A stretch of DNA of 53,542 bases from an uncultured Eubacteriales bacterium (GTDB lineage Bacteria > Bacillota > Clostridia > Oscillospirales > Acutalibacteraceae), in NCBI GenBank assembly GCA_949293815.1, contig CASFEZ010000012.1:1-53542 (forward strand). Reading direction: 5' to 3'. Position numbers and translations under genes: made by a program. Numbering within the stretch: the first letter of the stretch is position 1; every line of letters starts with the position of its first letter. The notes beneath the pieces were generated by a model. It was not told the DNA's origin and ran no database searches. It saw only the letters and a list, made by a program, of their open reading frames with translations. Shown one piece after another: positions 6,004 to 15,063 of this stretch.

Positions 6004-7068
6004 TTAATCGGAAAAATAAACGGTTGCTCGTAAAATATCGCGGGCATCTGTGGTGTTGACCAGACCATCGCCGTTGCAATCGGCGGCTTTCAGCAGGCAG
6101 TCCGTGAGGGGGTCATCATGTATGCCAATGGCAATACGAAGCGCTGTGCGTGCATCGGAGGAGGTTTCTCTGCCATCGCCGTTTAAGTCGCCGGTAACGG
6201 CGGAGGTCAGCTCGTAATCCGCACCCTCATAGGTTATCGTAAAAGTCATGCCGGTTGCTATATAGGTGGTTTCTGCTTCCTCTATCGGTTCCGACAATGT
6301 GACAGAGAAATCCTGTTGCGAAAGACTTTCAATAAAAGCTGTTACCGTGGTTTGCGGCGGAATGGCGGACAGCAGGGTCATGTCGCTGTCTATTGTGTAA
6401 GGCAATTCCGCCGAAGAAGGCTGGGTAGTCGCCTCGCTGGGGGCGGCGTCATCTAAAAGGTCGTCCGCTGGTTCGCCGTCGGCGAACCAGACCGCGCCGA
6501 TGGGGTCGCCGTACCAGCTTTGGTAGGTGTCCAAAAGCCGCTCCACTTCCCATGCGTGCGCTTCGCCCTCCGGGACGCCGTACATGGCGTAGCTCTCGGT
6601 GAAATAGGCAATGCCGTCTTCTATGCGGTAAATAAAAACAGCGTGACCTGCGCCGGGATTTTCATCGGTATAGCCGGTCTGGTGGGTATAGCTGATTAAG
6701 ACATAGGAACGGTCATCTTGCAGCAGCGCTCCCACGGCTTCCGGTCCGGCAAAGGTGTAAGCGGTGCAGCTGCCCGCTGTTGCACCGTTTTCATAGGCGT
6801 CGAACCATTGGTTGCCGTTATGACCGCCCAGGTAATCACTCAGACCCAGTGTACAAAGCGTATAGGAAATATAAGTACCGCAATTTCCATAAAAAGATTG
6901 CCTGCCCGACACACTTTGATAAAGGGCGATGGCTTCGTCATAAACGGCTTCAGCCTCTTCCAGCAGGCTTTCGTTCGGCTCGCCGCCGGCGGCATAGCCC
7001 AGCGGAAAGCAGGCGGTGCAAAGCAAAAGCAGCGCCGTCAAAAACGAGAAGACGGGTTTTTTCAACAT
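6004..7068 (-). CDS. Secreted dockerin-bearing protein with a possible NlpC/P60-like cysteine peptidase domain
   Basis: Protein of 354 aa. The ATG at 7068 has GGAG 8 bases upstream and opens directly into a signal peptide (LKKPVFSFLTALLLL), with likely cleavage after GYAA near residue 27; a Cys at 20 makes a lipoprotein conceivable. Residues about 55-200 contain GNCGTYISYTL (Cys63), GAGHAVFIYR (His142) and FTES (Glu158). This order and spacing would suit a papain-like NlpC/P60 or transglutaminase-like fold, though no full family signature is present. A Ser/Thr/Pro-rich linker and a small beta domain follow. The last 60 residues form a type I dockerin pair: GDLNGDGRETSSDARTALRI and DCNGDGLVNTTDARDILRAT. 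Dockerins attach enzymes to cohesin scaffolds through calcium-bound loops. The enzymatic role is inferred. Confidence 0.75.
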   Translation of the reverse strand: MLKKPVFSFLTALLLLCTACFPLGYAAGGEPNESLLEEAEAVYDEAIALYQSVSGRQSFYGNCGTYISYTLCTLGLSDYLGGHNGNQWFDAYENGATAGSCTAYTFAGPEAVGALLQDDRSYVLISYTHQTGYTDENPGAGHAVFIYRIEDGIAYFTESYAMYGVPEGEAHAWEVERLLDTYQSWYGDPIGAVWFADGEPADDLLDDAAPSEATTQPSSAELPYTIDSDMTLLSAIPPQTTVTAFIESLSQQDFSVTLSEPIEEAETTYIATGMTFTITYEGADYELTSAVTGDLNGDGRETSSDARTALRIAIGIHDDPLTDCLLKAADCNGDGLVNTTDARDILRATVYFSD

Positions 7069-7293
7069 ATCATCACTCCGTGTTTTGACCAAATACCGCC
7101 CCATTATAGCAGAAACGCCTTTTTTTGTCAAATTTGTGAACATTTAAAGGCGGGATCATGGCGGGTAATGGGATTGCCGTTCCTATTTTCCACGAATAGA
7201 TTGAAAAAGAATGGAAGATTTTTTCCAGAGATTGCCCGGCGGGCGCGGCCGGTTATTTGTGGCAGGAGCGGAAACACTGATAGGGGTGATCAA

Positions 7294-8919
7294 ATGAAAC
7301 GAGCCGTGCTGCTTTATACCGTTTTTGCGCTTTGCATCTGGGGGCTGAATCTGCGGGTCGCGCTTCTATCCGATGGGGAGGATACGGCTGTATACGCGGT
7401 GCAGTCCGCCAAAACCATAACGGCAGCCGTAAGCCGCGGGTATTTTTATGACCGGGACTATAGACCGCTGGTCAACGGAACGGCTGTGCATATGGCGGCG
7501 GTGATTCCCTATGACGGCGTGGAGGAGGCGCTTGCGGACAATACCGACGCCGCGTCCCTGGCGCTTTTGCAGGAGGGGAAGCCTTGCGTCATTCCGGTAT
7601 ATGCCCGCCGGGTGAATACACAGTATATTCGTTATTTTGATATTACCCGCCGGTATGCCGCAGAACAGAGCCTTGTGCATACCATTGGGTATTTGAATGC
7701 GGACGGCGTTGGCGCCGCCGGGCTGGAAAAAAGCTTTGAAACGCTGCTGGCGCAATGCAGCGGGGAGCTGAAGGTGCGTTTTGAAACGGACGGCAAGGGA
7801 CAGGCCTTGCCGCAAAGCGAAATACAGCTGATTGATGAAAATTACGACAGCAAAGGCGGTGTGCGCCTGACCATTGACGCGGATATACAGACCATTTGTG
7901 AGGCGGCGGCAGAGGAGAATGACCTGGACAAGGGCGCCGTTCTGGTTCTGAAAAGCGATACGGCGGAGATTTTGGCGGCGGTGAGCGTTCCGGGCTATGA
8001 CCCGGAAAATCTTGCCGCGTCTTTGCAGGACGAGGACGCGCCGTTTCTTAACCGCACGCTGACCAGTTATTCCGTGGGGTCGGTATTCAAGGTGATTACG
8101 GCGGCTGCGGCGCTGGAAAAAGGCATTTCCGCCGATTGGCAGTATGAATGCACCGGCAGTATTGAGGTGGGCGGCATTGTCTTTCACTGCCACCACCGGC
8201 AGGGGCACGGGCTGATGGATATGCGCAGCGCCATGGAAAATTCCTGTAACCCCTATTTTATTGCGCTGGCGCAGCAGGTCGGTTCCGCTACGCTGTTGTC
8301 TATGACCGAGGCGCTGGGACTGGGAGAGGCTATCGAGCTGGCGGATGGTTTTGCGGCGGACAGCGGCACCTTGCCCGATACGGCGGAGCTACAGAACGCC
8401 GGCGGGCTGGCCAATTTTGCCTTCGGACAGGGGAGCCTTTCGGCAACGCCGCTGCATATGGCGGCGGTATATGCCTGTATCGCCAACGGGGGCGTTTATC
8501 ATACGCCGTATTTGCTGCTGGAACAGCTGAATGAAAACGGTGATTCGTTTGCCCAGTGGGTGCCGGAGGGCGGCGTGCGGGTGATGCGCACGCAGACGGC
8601 TCAAACATTGCAAGACCTGCTGCGCAGCACCGTGGAGCAGGGCAGCGGGCAGGCGGCCAAACCGGCAAACGGCACGGCGGCGGGCAAAACCGCTACGGCG
8701 CAAAGCGGCAGCTACGAGCAGGACGAAGAGATTTTGCGTACCTGGTTTTGCGGGTATTTCCCCGCCGAAGAGCCGGAATATGTGGTTGTGGTATTAAAAG
8801 AGGAGGGAAACAGCCCCATTGCCGACTGCGCACCGATTTTTCGCGCTATTGCCGAACAGCTGCTGCCTCAGGCATCCGCATTGGAAGAAACAGGCACAAC
8901 GGCAATATCCGGGGAATAA
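7294..8919 (+). CDS. Class B penicillin-binding protein (peptidoglycan D,D-transpeptidase)
   Basis: Protein of 541 aa with an N-terminal membrane anchor (residues 4-22), a PBP dimer/pedestal segment (about 40-200, including GVGAAGLEKSFE) and a transpeptidase domain. Active-site motifs are in order: SVFK with Ser263 and Lys266, SCN at 317-319, and KTA at 465-467, the last in place of the usual KTG. This set matches MrdA/SpoVD/PbpA-type enzymes that crosslink peptidoglycan stem peptides during elongation, division or sporulation. The protein is short for the group because the pedestal is compact and no PASTA domains follow. The start at 7294 has AGGGGTGA upstream; the longer frame from 6718 is antisense to the dockerin gene and is rejected. 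The paralogue type cannot be settled by eye. Confidence 0.9.
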   Translation: MKRAVLLYTVFALCIWGLNLRVALLSDGEDTAVYAVQSAKTITAAVSRGYFYDRDYRPLVNGTAVHMAAVIPYDGVEEALADNTDAASLALLQEGKPCVIPVYARRVNTQYIRYFDITRRYAAEQSLVHTIGYLNADGVGAAGLEKSFETLLAQCSGELKVRFETDGKGQALPQSEIQLIDENYDSKGGVRLTIDADIQTICEAAAEENDLDKGAVLVLKSDTAEILAAVSVPGYDPENLAASLQDEDAPFLNRTLTSYSVGSVFKVITAAAALEKGISADWQYECTGSIEVGGIVFHCHHRQGHGLMDMRSAMENSCNPYFIALAQQVGSATLLSMTEALGLGEAIELADGFAADSGTLPDTAELQNAGGLANFAFGQGSLSATPLHMAAVYACIANGGVYHTPYLLLEQLNENGDSFAQWVPEGGVRVMRTQTAQTLQDLLRSTVEQGSGQAAKPANGTAAGKTATAQSGSYEQDEEILRTWFCGYFPAEEPEYVVVVLKEEGNSPIADCAPIFRAIAEQLLPQASALEETGTTAISGE

Positions 8920-8976
8920 AAAGTATCATGATTCAGATATATTGCCATAAACCCGCAGACCGGTTGTAAACGGCGC

Positions 8977-9005
8977 TTGACCGGCGGCAAGCGCCATGTT
9001 ACAAT
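8977..9005 (+). promoter_or_regulatory. Promoter of the MFS gene with an overlapping dyad
   Basis: TTGACC (8977-8982), a 17-bp spacer and TACAAT (9000-9005). The perfect 8-bp inverted repeat GGCGCTTG / CAAGCGCC (8972-8979, 8988-8995) covers the -35 box, so it may be a repressor operator. The same dyad could instead act as a weak terminator for the upstream gene. Confidence 0.65.
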
Positions 9006-9040
9006 GGCGATAAATTACAGTTTGCGGGCGGGTGAAGACT

Positions 9041-10219
9041 ATGATGGCGGTTTTGGCTGTCATATATATTGTATTTATTTCTCTGGGACTGCCGGATTCC
9101 CTGTTCGGCGCGGCATGGCCGGTTATCCATGTGGAGATGGGGGTGGCGGAAAGCTTTGCATCGGTATGCAGCGTTATCATCGGCTTATGTACCGGCAGCG
9201 TGAGCTTCTTTGCGGGAAAGCTGATTCGCCGCTTCGGTACGGCAGCGGTGACCTTTGTTTCCGTTCTGGTGACGGCGGTCGGGCTTTTGGGCATCAGCTT
9301 TGCGCCGAATATTGTCTGTCTTATCGCCTTTTCGGTGGTGCTCGGCTTCGGCGCGGGCGCCATTGACACCGGCGTCAATGCTTTTGTTTCGCTGCATTAT
9401 AAAGCCCAGCACATGAACTGGCTGCATTGCTTTTGGGGAGTCGGCGTGACGGTCAGCCCGCTGATTTTGTCGCTGTTCCTCTCTGGGGACGGCAGCGGCT
9501 GGCGCAGCGGCTATCGGGTGATAGCGCTGCTGGAAGTGCTGATTGCCTGTTTTGTCATTTTTGTCCTGCGCCGGTGGAACCGGATGGAGCGGGAAAAACA
9601 GCCCGAACAGCCGGCGGCGGGCGGCGGAAAATCCATTTTGGAGCTGCTGCGCGGCAGAGGTGTTTTGACCAGCATTCTCTCTTTGGGCATGTACAGCAGC
9701 ATGGAATTTATGGTCAGCACCTGGGGCGCTACCTATCTTGTCAATATCTACGCGCTCTCGCCCGATGAGGCTGCCCGCCGGATTTCTCTTTATTATGCGG
9801 GGATTATGCTCGGGCGGCTGTTTGCGGGGTTCCTTGCGCTGAAGCTTTCGGACAAGGCGCTGATTCGCTGCGGCATCGGCGTGTCGTTTTTGGGGATTCT
9901 CTGGCTTTTACTGCCGCTGGGCAGCCTTTCGGTATGGGGGCTTTTGCTCATTGGCATGGGGTTTGGCCCCATTTTTCCCAGCGTGCTGCACAGCGTCCCC
10001 GCCCGCTTCGGTGCGGCGTACGCCGCCGATTTAACCGGTTATCATATGAGCGGCGCCTATGCGCTTGGCTTTTGTGTGCAGTTGATTTTTGGCTATGTGG
10101 CATCGGCAACCAGTTTTTATATCCTGCCCTTTGTGCTTTTGGGGCTTTGCGTGCTGCTGTTTTTGCTCAATGAGCAGACATTGCGCCTGGTGACAGGCAA
10201 AAAAGAGCGGCAGCGTTGA
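9041..10219 (+). CDS. Major facilitator superfamily transporter (FucP/sugar-type)
   Basis: Protein of about 392 aa with twelve predicted membrane helices and a short basic loop in the middle (RRWNRMEREKQPEQP). The opening GLPDSLFGAAWPVIHVEMGV and the GFGAGAIDTGVNAFV and LHCFWGVGVTVSP motifs resemble the fucose-permease-like branch of the MFS, which moves sugars or small metabolites by proton symport. The ATG at 9041 is chosen because GGGTGA precedes it; a GTG at 9032 would add three residues. A good promoter lies 36 bp upstream. The gene is monocistronic or leads into trmO 73 bp later. The substrate cannot be read from the sequence. Confidence 0.85.
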   Translation: MMAVLAVIYIVFISLGLPDSLFGAAWPVIHVEMGVAESFASVCSVIIGLCTGSVSFFAGKLIRRFGTAAVTFVSVLVTAVGLLGISFAPNIVCLIAFSVVLGFGAGAIDTGVNAFVSLHYKAQHMNWLHCFWGVGVTVSPLILSLFLSGDGSGWRSGYRVIALLEVLIACFVIFVLRRWNRMEREKQPEQPAAGGGKSILELLRGRGVLTSILSLGMYSSMEFMVSTWGATYLVNIYALSPDEAARRISLYYAGIMLGRLFAGFLALKLSDKALIRCGIGVSFLGILWLLLPLGSLSVWGLLLIGMGFGPIFPSVLHSVPARFGAAYAADLTGYHMSGAYALGFCVQLIFGYVASATSFYILPFVLLGLCVLLFLLNEQTLRLVTGKKERQR

Positions 10220-10292
10220 CTTTTTCAAAAAAATGCGATAGGATAGCCTATATCGTTCTGCCGGGATGGATTTTTTGAAAGGGGCGCTGCTT

Positions 10293-10967
10293 TTGGAAGT
10301 CATTGCGACCATCTATACGGATTTTTCCGAAAAATTCGGTGTGCCGCGCCAAAGCGGTCTGGTACAGGAGACCAAAGGGCGGATTGTGTTTGAAAAGCCC
10401 TATCGCCATCCCGACGCGGTAAAGGGGCTGGAGGGGTTCTCCCATATCTGGCTGCTGTGGCAGTTCCAGGGGGTGGCGCGCGGTCATTTTTCGCCGACGG
10501 TGCGCCCGCCGCGCATGGGCGGCAACGCGAAAATCGGTGTGTTTGCCAGCCGGTCTCCTTTTCGCCCCAACGCCATCGGTCTTTCCTCGGTGCGGCTGGA
10601 CGGATTGGAACAGACCGAAACGGAGGGCGTTGTTTTATTGGTGTCCGGCGCGGATTTGCGAAACGGCACGCCGATTCTGGACATCAAACCTTATCTGCCG
10701 TTTACCGACAGCCACCCGGACGCGCGCTACGGCTTTGCCGAGGCGGCGTATGGATATGAACTTTCGGTCAATTTCCCGTGGGAGCTGCTCTCGCAGATTC
10801 CGGAAGAGAAACAGGCGGCGCTTTTGGGCGTTCTGCGCCAGGACCCCCGCCCGGCATACCAGGATGACCCGGCGCGGGTGTACGGTATTGCATTTGCCGG
10901 TTATAACATCCGCTTTACCGTAAACGGCGATACACTGACCGTGCGCGAGGTGCAGAAAATCGAATAG
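10293..10967 (+). CDS. trmO: tRNA (N6-threonylcarbamoyladenosine37-N6)-methyltransferase
   Basis: Protein of about 224 aa of the TrmO/TsaA (UPF0066) family, which methylates t6A37 in threonine tRNAs using S-adenosylmethionine. Characteristic segments are LEGFSHIWLLWQF, VRPPRMGGNAKIGVFASRSP followed by FRPNAIGLSSV, GADLRNGTPILDIKPYLPF and a C-terminal domain ending in VREVQKIE. The TTG at 10293 is preferred because AAAGGGGCG lies 6-8 bases before it and the product then begins with the family's first strand (EVIATIYTDF). An ATG at 10266 adds nine residues without a ribosome binding site. A bidirectional terminator follows. Confidence 0.93.
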   Translation: MEVIATIYTDFSEKFGVPRQSGLVQETKGRIVFEKPYRHPDAVKGLEGFSHIWLLWQFQGVARGHFSPTVRPPRMGGNAKIGVFASRSPFRPNAIGLSSVRLDGLEQTETEGVVLLVSGADLRNGTPILDIKPYLPFTDSHPDARYGFAEAAYGYELSVNFPWELLSQIPEEKQAALLGVLRQDPRPAYQDDPARVYGIAFAGYNIRFTVNGDTLTVREVQKIE

Positions 10968-10980
10968 CTTTATAAAAAGA

Positions 10981-11008
10981 AAACGCCGCAGGGAAAAGCG
11001 GCGTTTTT
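10981..11008. terminator. Bidirectional terminator between trmO and the PNPOx-like gene
   Basis: AAACGCCGC (10981-10989) pairs with GCGGCGTTT (10998-11006) across an 8-nt loop, with T and A runs on either side serving both convergent genes. Confidence 0.8.
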
Positions 11009-11022
11009 GCTGTGTAGCGGTA

Positions 11023-11484
11023 TTATTTCGGCTGTTTGCTTTTGCCGGTGATTTCGTCAATGTGAATTTTCCATACGGCGGTTACTTTCAGGCTGCGGGC
11101 GATCGCCTGGTCGAATTCGACCATGTTTTCTTTGGTATACCGGTCACAAATCAGGCGCAGGGCATGGATTTTTTCCGCCTCGTCCGTCACTTCCCCGGCG
11201 GTGCCGCGAATAATGGCAGATTCATATTCGGTGGTAAATTTACCGGGCACGGGTTTAACATGCCCGACACAGCACAGGCAGACGGCGGGGTTTTGGCGCA
11301 GGATGTCCGTTTTTGTACCCTCGGCGGCGGCGTGAAAATAAACCCATTCCCCCTCCCGGGCAATGCTCAGCGGTACGCAATAGGGCGCGCCGTCGGCGTC
11401 CGTCATGGATAAAACGCCGTAAGGGCAGGTATCGGTCACCTCTAAGGCAAATGCGCGGGACATTTCCCGGTCTTTTCTTCTCAT
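11023..11484 (-). CDS. Pyridoxamine 5'-phosphate oxidase-like flavin-binding protein (NimA-like)
   Basis: Protein of 153 aa; the ATG at 11484 has AAGGAGCG nine bases upstream. The split-barrel fold is indicated by YGVLSMTDADGAPYCVPLSI, WVYFHAAAEGTKTDILRQNP and CCVGHVKPVPGKFTTEYESA, the usual pattern of the PNPOx-related NimA/MSMEG-type family. These bind FMN or F420 and reduce small substrates; some relatives detoxify 5-nitroimidazoles. A Cys pair (CLCCVG) in the central strand is unusual. The gene is divergent from clpB and shares its upstream region with the CIRCE operator, but nothing ties it to heat shock. Substrate unknown. Confidence 0.85.
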   Translation of the reverse strand: MRRKDREMSRAFALEVTDTCPYGVLSMTDADGAPYCVPLSIAREGEWVYFHAAAEGTKTDILRQNPAVCLCCVGHVKPVPGKFTTEYESAIIRGTAGEVTDEAEKIHALRLICDRYTKENMVEFDQAIARSLKVTAVWKIHIDEITGKSKQPK

Positions 11485-11560
11485 AAGCAAGCGCTCCTTT
11501 TTGATTGTTACGGGGGATAGTATAAAGGAAAAGCAGAAAAAATGCAAACGGTTTATTTTT

Positions 11561-11587
11561 TTAGCACTCTCAAATCGAGAGTGCTAA
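11561..11587 (+). promoter_or_regulatory. CIRCE element (HrcA operator)
   Basis: TTAGCACTC, nine bases, GAGTGCTAA: an exact match to the CIRCE consensus bound by HrcA. It lies 104 bp before clpB. A possible -10 box TAATAT (11585-11590) overlaps its right arm, so bound HrcA would block transcription of clpB. Confidence 0.95.
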
Positions 11588-11690
11588 TATTTACTATTTG
11601 GACATAGATTAGTAATAAAAAAGACATAATATGCGGGTAAGATATAATTGAAATCGGAGAGAAACTCTCCGCTGAAAGGCGGTGTTTGAT

Positions 11691-14300
11691 ATGAATACAA
11701 ACCAATTTACCCAAAAATCTTTGGAAGCCATTGCCGGCGCCCAGTCGCTGGCGGTGGAGCACCAAAACCAGCAGGTGGAGCCTTGCCATATCCTGTCGGC
11801 GCTGCTCGCGGAGCAGCAGGGGCTGATTCCCCAGCTGCTTACCCGCATGGGGGCGGATCCCGCTGCGCTGACTGCGGCGGTGGATGCGCTGGTGGATAAA
11901 CTGCCCTCGGTAACCGGTACGGCGCGGGAGGCGGGAAAAATTTATATTTCCGCCGAAACGGATCAGGTGCTGAACCGGGCGGAAAAAATTGCGCAAAATA
12001 TGAAAGACGAATATGTATCCGTCGAGCATATCTTTTTAGGGCTGATGGAATGCGGCGGCAGCGATTTGCAAGCGCTGTTCCGGCAATATCGTATCAGCAA
12101 AAACGAGGTGCTGAAAACCTTGCAGACCATTCGCGGCAATACCCGCGTCACCTCCGACAGCCCGGAGAGCACTTACGATGCGCTGAAAAAATACGGCACA
12201 GACCTGGTTGAGCGCGCCCGCAGCCAAAAGCTGGACCCGGTGATTGGGCGCGATGAGGAAATCCGGAATGTGATTCGCATTCTGTCCCGTAAAACCAAAA
12301 ACAACCCGGTTCTGATTGGCGAGCCCGGCGTGGGCAAAACTGCCATTGCCGAAGGGCTGGCGCAGCGAATCGTCAGCGGCGATGTCCCCGGCAGCCTGAA
12401 AGACAAAACCATTTTTTCGCTGGATATGGGCGCGCTGATTGCCGGAGCCAAGTATCGCGGTGAGTTTGAAGAACGGCTCAAAGCGGTGCTCAGCGAGGTG
12501 AAAAAGTCCGAAGGCAAAATCATTTTGTTTATCGATGAGCTGCATACCATTGTGGGCGCGGGCAAAACCGAGGGCAGCATGGACGCGGGCAACCTGTTAA
12601 AGCCCATGCTGGCGCGGGGTGAGCTGCACTGCATCGGCGCGACTACGCTGGACGAGTACCGGGAATACATCGAAAAAGACCCGGCGCTGGAGCGCCGGTT
12701 CCAGCCGGTTATGGTCAACGAGCCGTCGGTGGACGATACCATAGCCATTCTGCGTGGTCTGAAAGAGCGGTACGAGGTGTTCCACGGCGTGAAAATTCAG
12801 GACCAGGCGCTGATTGCGGCGGCAACCTTGTCGGCGCGGTATATCACCGACCGGTTCCTGCCGGATAAGGCCATCGACCTGGTGGACGAAGCCTGCGCCA
12901 TGATTCGTACCGAAATGGATTCCATGCCCACCGAGCTGGATGTGATTCGCCGCAAAATCATTCAGCATGAGATTGAGGAAGCGGCGCTGAAAAAAGAAAC
13001 AGACCCGCTGTCTATCTCCCATTTGGAAGAGATTCAAAAGGAACTGGCGGAAATGCGCGAGCAGTTCAACGCCATGAAAGCCCAGTGGGAAAATGAAAAA
13101 TCCGCCATCGGCAAAGCCCAGGCTCTGCGCGAGCAGATTGAACAGCTGAACAAGCAGATTGAAAAAGCCGAGCGGGACTACGACTTGAACAAGGCGGCGG
13201 AGCTGAAATACGGCAAACTTCCTCAGCTGCAAAAAGAATTGCAGGAGGAAGAGAGCAAAGGCGAGAGCGCCAAAAATACGGATTCGCTGCTGCGCAATAA
13301 GGTGACGGAAGAGGAAATCGCCAAGATTATTGAACGCTGGACAGGGATTCCCACCACCAAGCTGATGGAGGGCGAAAAGGAAAAGCTGCTTCGGCTGGAC
13401 GAAATTCTGCACCAGCGGGTTATCGGGCAGGACGAAGCGGTTTCCACGGTGACCGATGCCATCCTGCGTTCCCGGGCGGGCATTCAGGACCCGAACCGTC
13501 CGATTGGCTCGTTCCTGTTCCTGGGACCCACCGGCGTGGGCAAAACGGAGCTGGCGAAAACCCTTGCCGCGACATTGTTTGACGATGAAAAAAATATGAT
13601 TCGTATCGACATGACCGAGTATATGGAAAAATACGCGGTATCGCGTTTGATTGGCGCGCCTCCGGGCTATGTGGGCTATGAAGAGGGCGGTCAGCTGACC
13701 GAAGCGGTGCGCCGCAAGCCCTATTCGGTGGTGTTGTTCGATGAGGTGGAAAAAGCCCATCCCGATGTGTTTAATATTCTGCTGCAAGTGCTGGACGACG
13801 GTCGTCTGACCGACTCGCAGGGGCGGCAGGTGGATTTTAAGAATACGGTTATCATTCTGACCTCCAACCTTGGTTCCCAGACGCTGCTGGAGGGCATCGA
13901 TGCCGACGGCAATATTACCGAAGAGGCGAAAGCCGAGGTTGAGGAGCTGCTCAAACACAGCTTCCGTCCGGAATTTTTGAACCGGCTGGATGAAATTGTG
14001 TTCTACAAGCCCTTAACGCGGACGGACATTCGCAAGATTGTGGATTTGATGCTCGCCGGGCTGAACCGCCGGTTGGCTTCGCAGCAGCTGGCCTGCCGGT
14101 TTACCGATGCCGCCAAAGATTTCATTGCCCAAAACGGGTACGACCCGGTGTATGGTGCGCGTCCGCTGCGCCGGTACATTCAGCGTACGGCGGAAAATTT
14201 AATCAGCCGCAAAATTATCGAAGGCAACCTGACCGCGGGCTCTGTTCTGGTGCTGGATGTAGGCGAAAACGGTCTTATGGTGACGGTGGAACGCGCTTAA
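11691..14300 (+). CDS. clpB: ATP-dependent disaggregase ClpB
   Basis: Protein of 869 aa, the usual ClpB length. It is a Hsp100 AAA+ hexamer that extracts polypeptides from aggregates together with DnaK. Domains in order are the N-domain ([18 protein letters not shown], 1-145), AAA-1 with Walker [10 protein letters not shown] and Walker [11 protein letters not shown], a long coiled-coil middle domain (about 400-520, which distinguishes ClpB from ClpC/A), and AAA-2 with [20 protein letters not shown] and [13 protein letters not shown] at 11691 has GGCGGTG six bases upstream; a GTG three codons earlier is possible. Regulation by HrcA through the CIRCE element upstream is very likely; in many Clostridia clpB is under HrcA or CtsR. 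Confidence 0.97.
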   Translation: MNTNQFTQKSLEAIAGAQSLAVEHQNQQVEPCHILSALLAEQQGLIPQLLTRMGADPAALTAAVDALVDKLPSVTGTAREAGKIYISAETDQVLNRAEKIAQNMKDEYVSVEHIFLGLMECGGSDLQALFRQYRISKNEVLKTLQTIRGNTRVTSDSPESTYDALKKYGTDLVERARSQKLDPVIGRDEEIRNVIRILSRKTKNNPVLIGEPGVGKTAIAEGLAQRIVSGDVPGSLKDKTIFSLDMGALIAGAKYRGEFEERLKAVLSEVKKSEGKIILFIDELHTIVGAGKTEGSMDAGNLLKPMLARGELHCIGATTLDEYREYIEKDPALERRFQPVMVNEPSVDDTIAILRGLKERYEVFHGVKIQDQALIAAATLSARYITDRFLPDKAIDLVDEACAMIRTEMDSMPTELDVIRRKIIQHEIEEAALKKETDPLSISHLEEIQKELAEMREQFNAMKAQWENEKSAIGKAQALREQIEQLNKQIEKAERDYDLNKAAELKYGKLPQLQKELQEEESKGESAKNTDSLLRNKVTEEEIAKIIERWTGIPTTKLMEGEKEKLLRLDEILHQRVIGQDEAVSTVTDAILRSRAGIQDPNRPIGSFLFLGPTGVGKTELAKTLAATLFDDEKNMIRIDMTEYMEKYAVSRLIGAPPGYVGYEEGGQLTEAVRRKPYSVVLFDEVEKAHPDVFNILLQVLDDGRLTDSQGRQVDFKNTVIILTSNLGSQTLLEGIDADGNITEEAKAEVEELLKHSFRPEFLNRLDEIVFYKPLTRTDIRKIVDLMLAGLNRRLASQQLACRFTDAAKDFIAQNGYDPVYGARPLRRYIQRTAENLISRKIIEGNLTAGSVLVLDVGENGLMVTVERA

Positions 14301-14345
14301 CCAATTCCCGCTTTTCGGCGGTTTTCATATAGATCCTCCTTGTAT

Positions 14346-14380
14346 GGGGCGCAGGAATTTTCTTCTGCGTCCCGTTTTTT
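14346..14380 (+). terminator. Terminator of clpB
   Basis: GGGGCGCAG (14346-14354) pairs with CTGCGTCCC (14365-14373) with one G-T pair, followed by GTTTTTT. Confidence 0.8.
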
Positions 14381-14390
14381 ATATCTGTTT

Positions 14391-14984
14391 TTATGGTTTT
14401 GCCTGTAAGGCAATGCTCATCCAATAGCCGCTGGGAAAGGGAAAGGACAATATCTGTCCGAACGAGTTGGCGGCGGATTGCTTCGCAAACAGTCCATAGC
14501 CGCCCGCCTTGACCATCGCTTCTTTTTTAGTCCAGTACAGGGTGAAGCGCTCGTCCCGGCTGTGGCCGGTCAGCTGCCGCAAAGCGGCATTCTCCGCTTC
14601 TGTCAGCATCCGTTCTGTCAAGCGAAGCCGGTACGGGACGATTTTCTGTAAATCAATCCCCACTTCGCCGGTTTTGCTGAAGACCGCTGCCGCATAATCG
14701 CCGGAATGGGTGACATTATAAAAAAAGCCGGGGGCGTTCGCGATATACGGTTTGCCCGAACGGGCGGCGCATACTTGCAGCCCGGCAAGGATATCCTCGG
14801 ACGGCTGTCGGTGAAAGGTTCGCCTATAGTACGCCCCAAAGCATTCTGCTGCCGCCGCCCTGCCGCAAACCGAGGGCAGCGCATCGCTCTGTCCGTATCG
14901 CTCTGGCAGCAGGGGCAGAGCGGCGGTTTCGGAAGAAATTGGCAAAATGGAAACGGTAAAATTTGCATTTTGAAAAATCAGCAT
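14391..14984 (-). CDS. 4'-phosphopantetheinyl transferase superfamily protein (Sfp-type)
   Basis: Protein of 197 aa. ATG at 14984 has AAAGGAGAG upstream; the longer frame to 15356 is antisense to spoVAE and is rejected. Sfp-type enzymes transfer phosphopantetheine from coenzyme A to a serine of carrier proteins. Signatures seen are GKPYIANAPGFFYNVTHSGD, EVGIDLQKI and WTKKEAMVKAGGYGL. In the metal-binding GIDxE motif the second acidic residue is Gln (GIDLQ), which departs from the usual Glu and may change metal binding or activity. No polyketide, peptide synthetase or carrier-protein gene lies nearby, so the client is unknown. It may be the cell's general ACP activator if no AcpS is present. 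Confidence 0.85.
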   Translation of the reverse strand: MLIFQNANFTVSILPISSETAALPLLPERYGQSDALPSVCGRAAAAECFGAYYRRTFHRQPSEDILAGLQVCAARSGKPYIANAPGFFYNVTHSGDYAAAVFSKTGEVGIDLQKIVPYRLRLTERMLTEAENAALRQLTGHSRDERFTLYWTKKEAMVKAGGYGLFAKQSAANSFGQILSFPFPSGYWMSIALQAKP

Positions 14985-15063
14985 AAATGCTCTCCTTTCG
15001 GAAAAGGTAATGGCAAACAATGATTTGCCGTTTTCAGCGCATGGGATGGGAGGCAGCAGACAT

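Noticed and set aside
6718-7293. Upstream extension of the penicillin-binding protein
   Set aside because: The segment is antisense to the dockerin gene's signal peptide and catalytic region; the ATG at 7294 has a ribosome binding site and a membrane anchor.
12597-13958. 453-aa minus-strand frame opposite clpB
   Set aside because: It is antisense to the conserved AAA+ and coiled-coil regions of ClpB and is not supported by a start site or recognisable domain.
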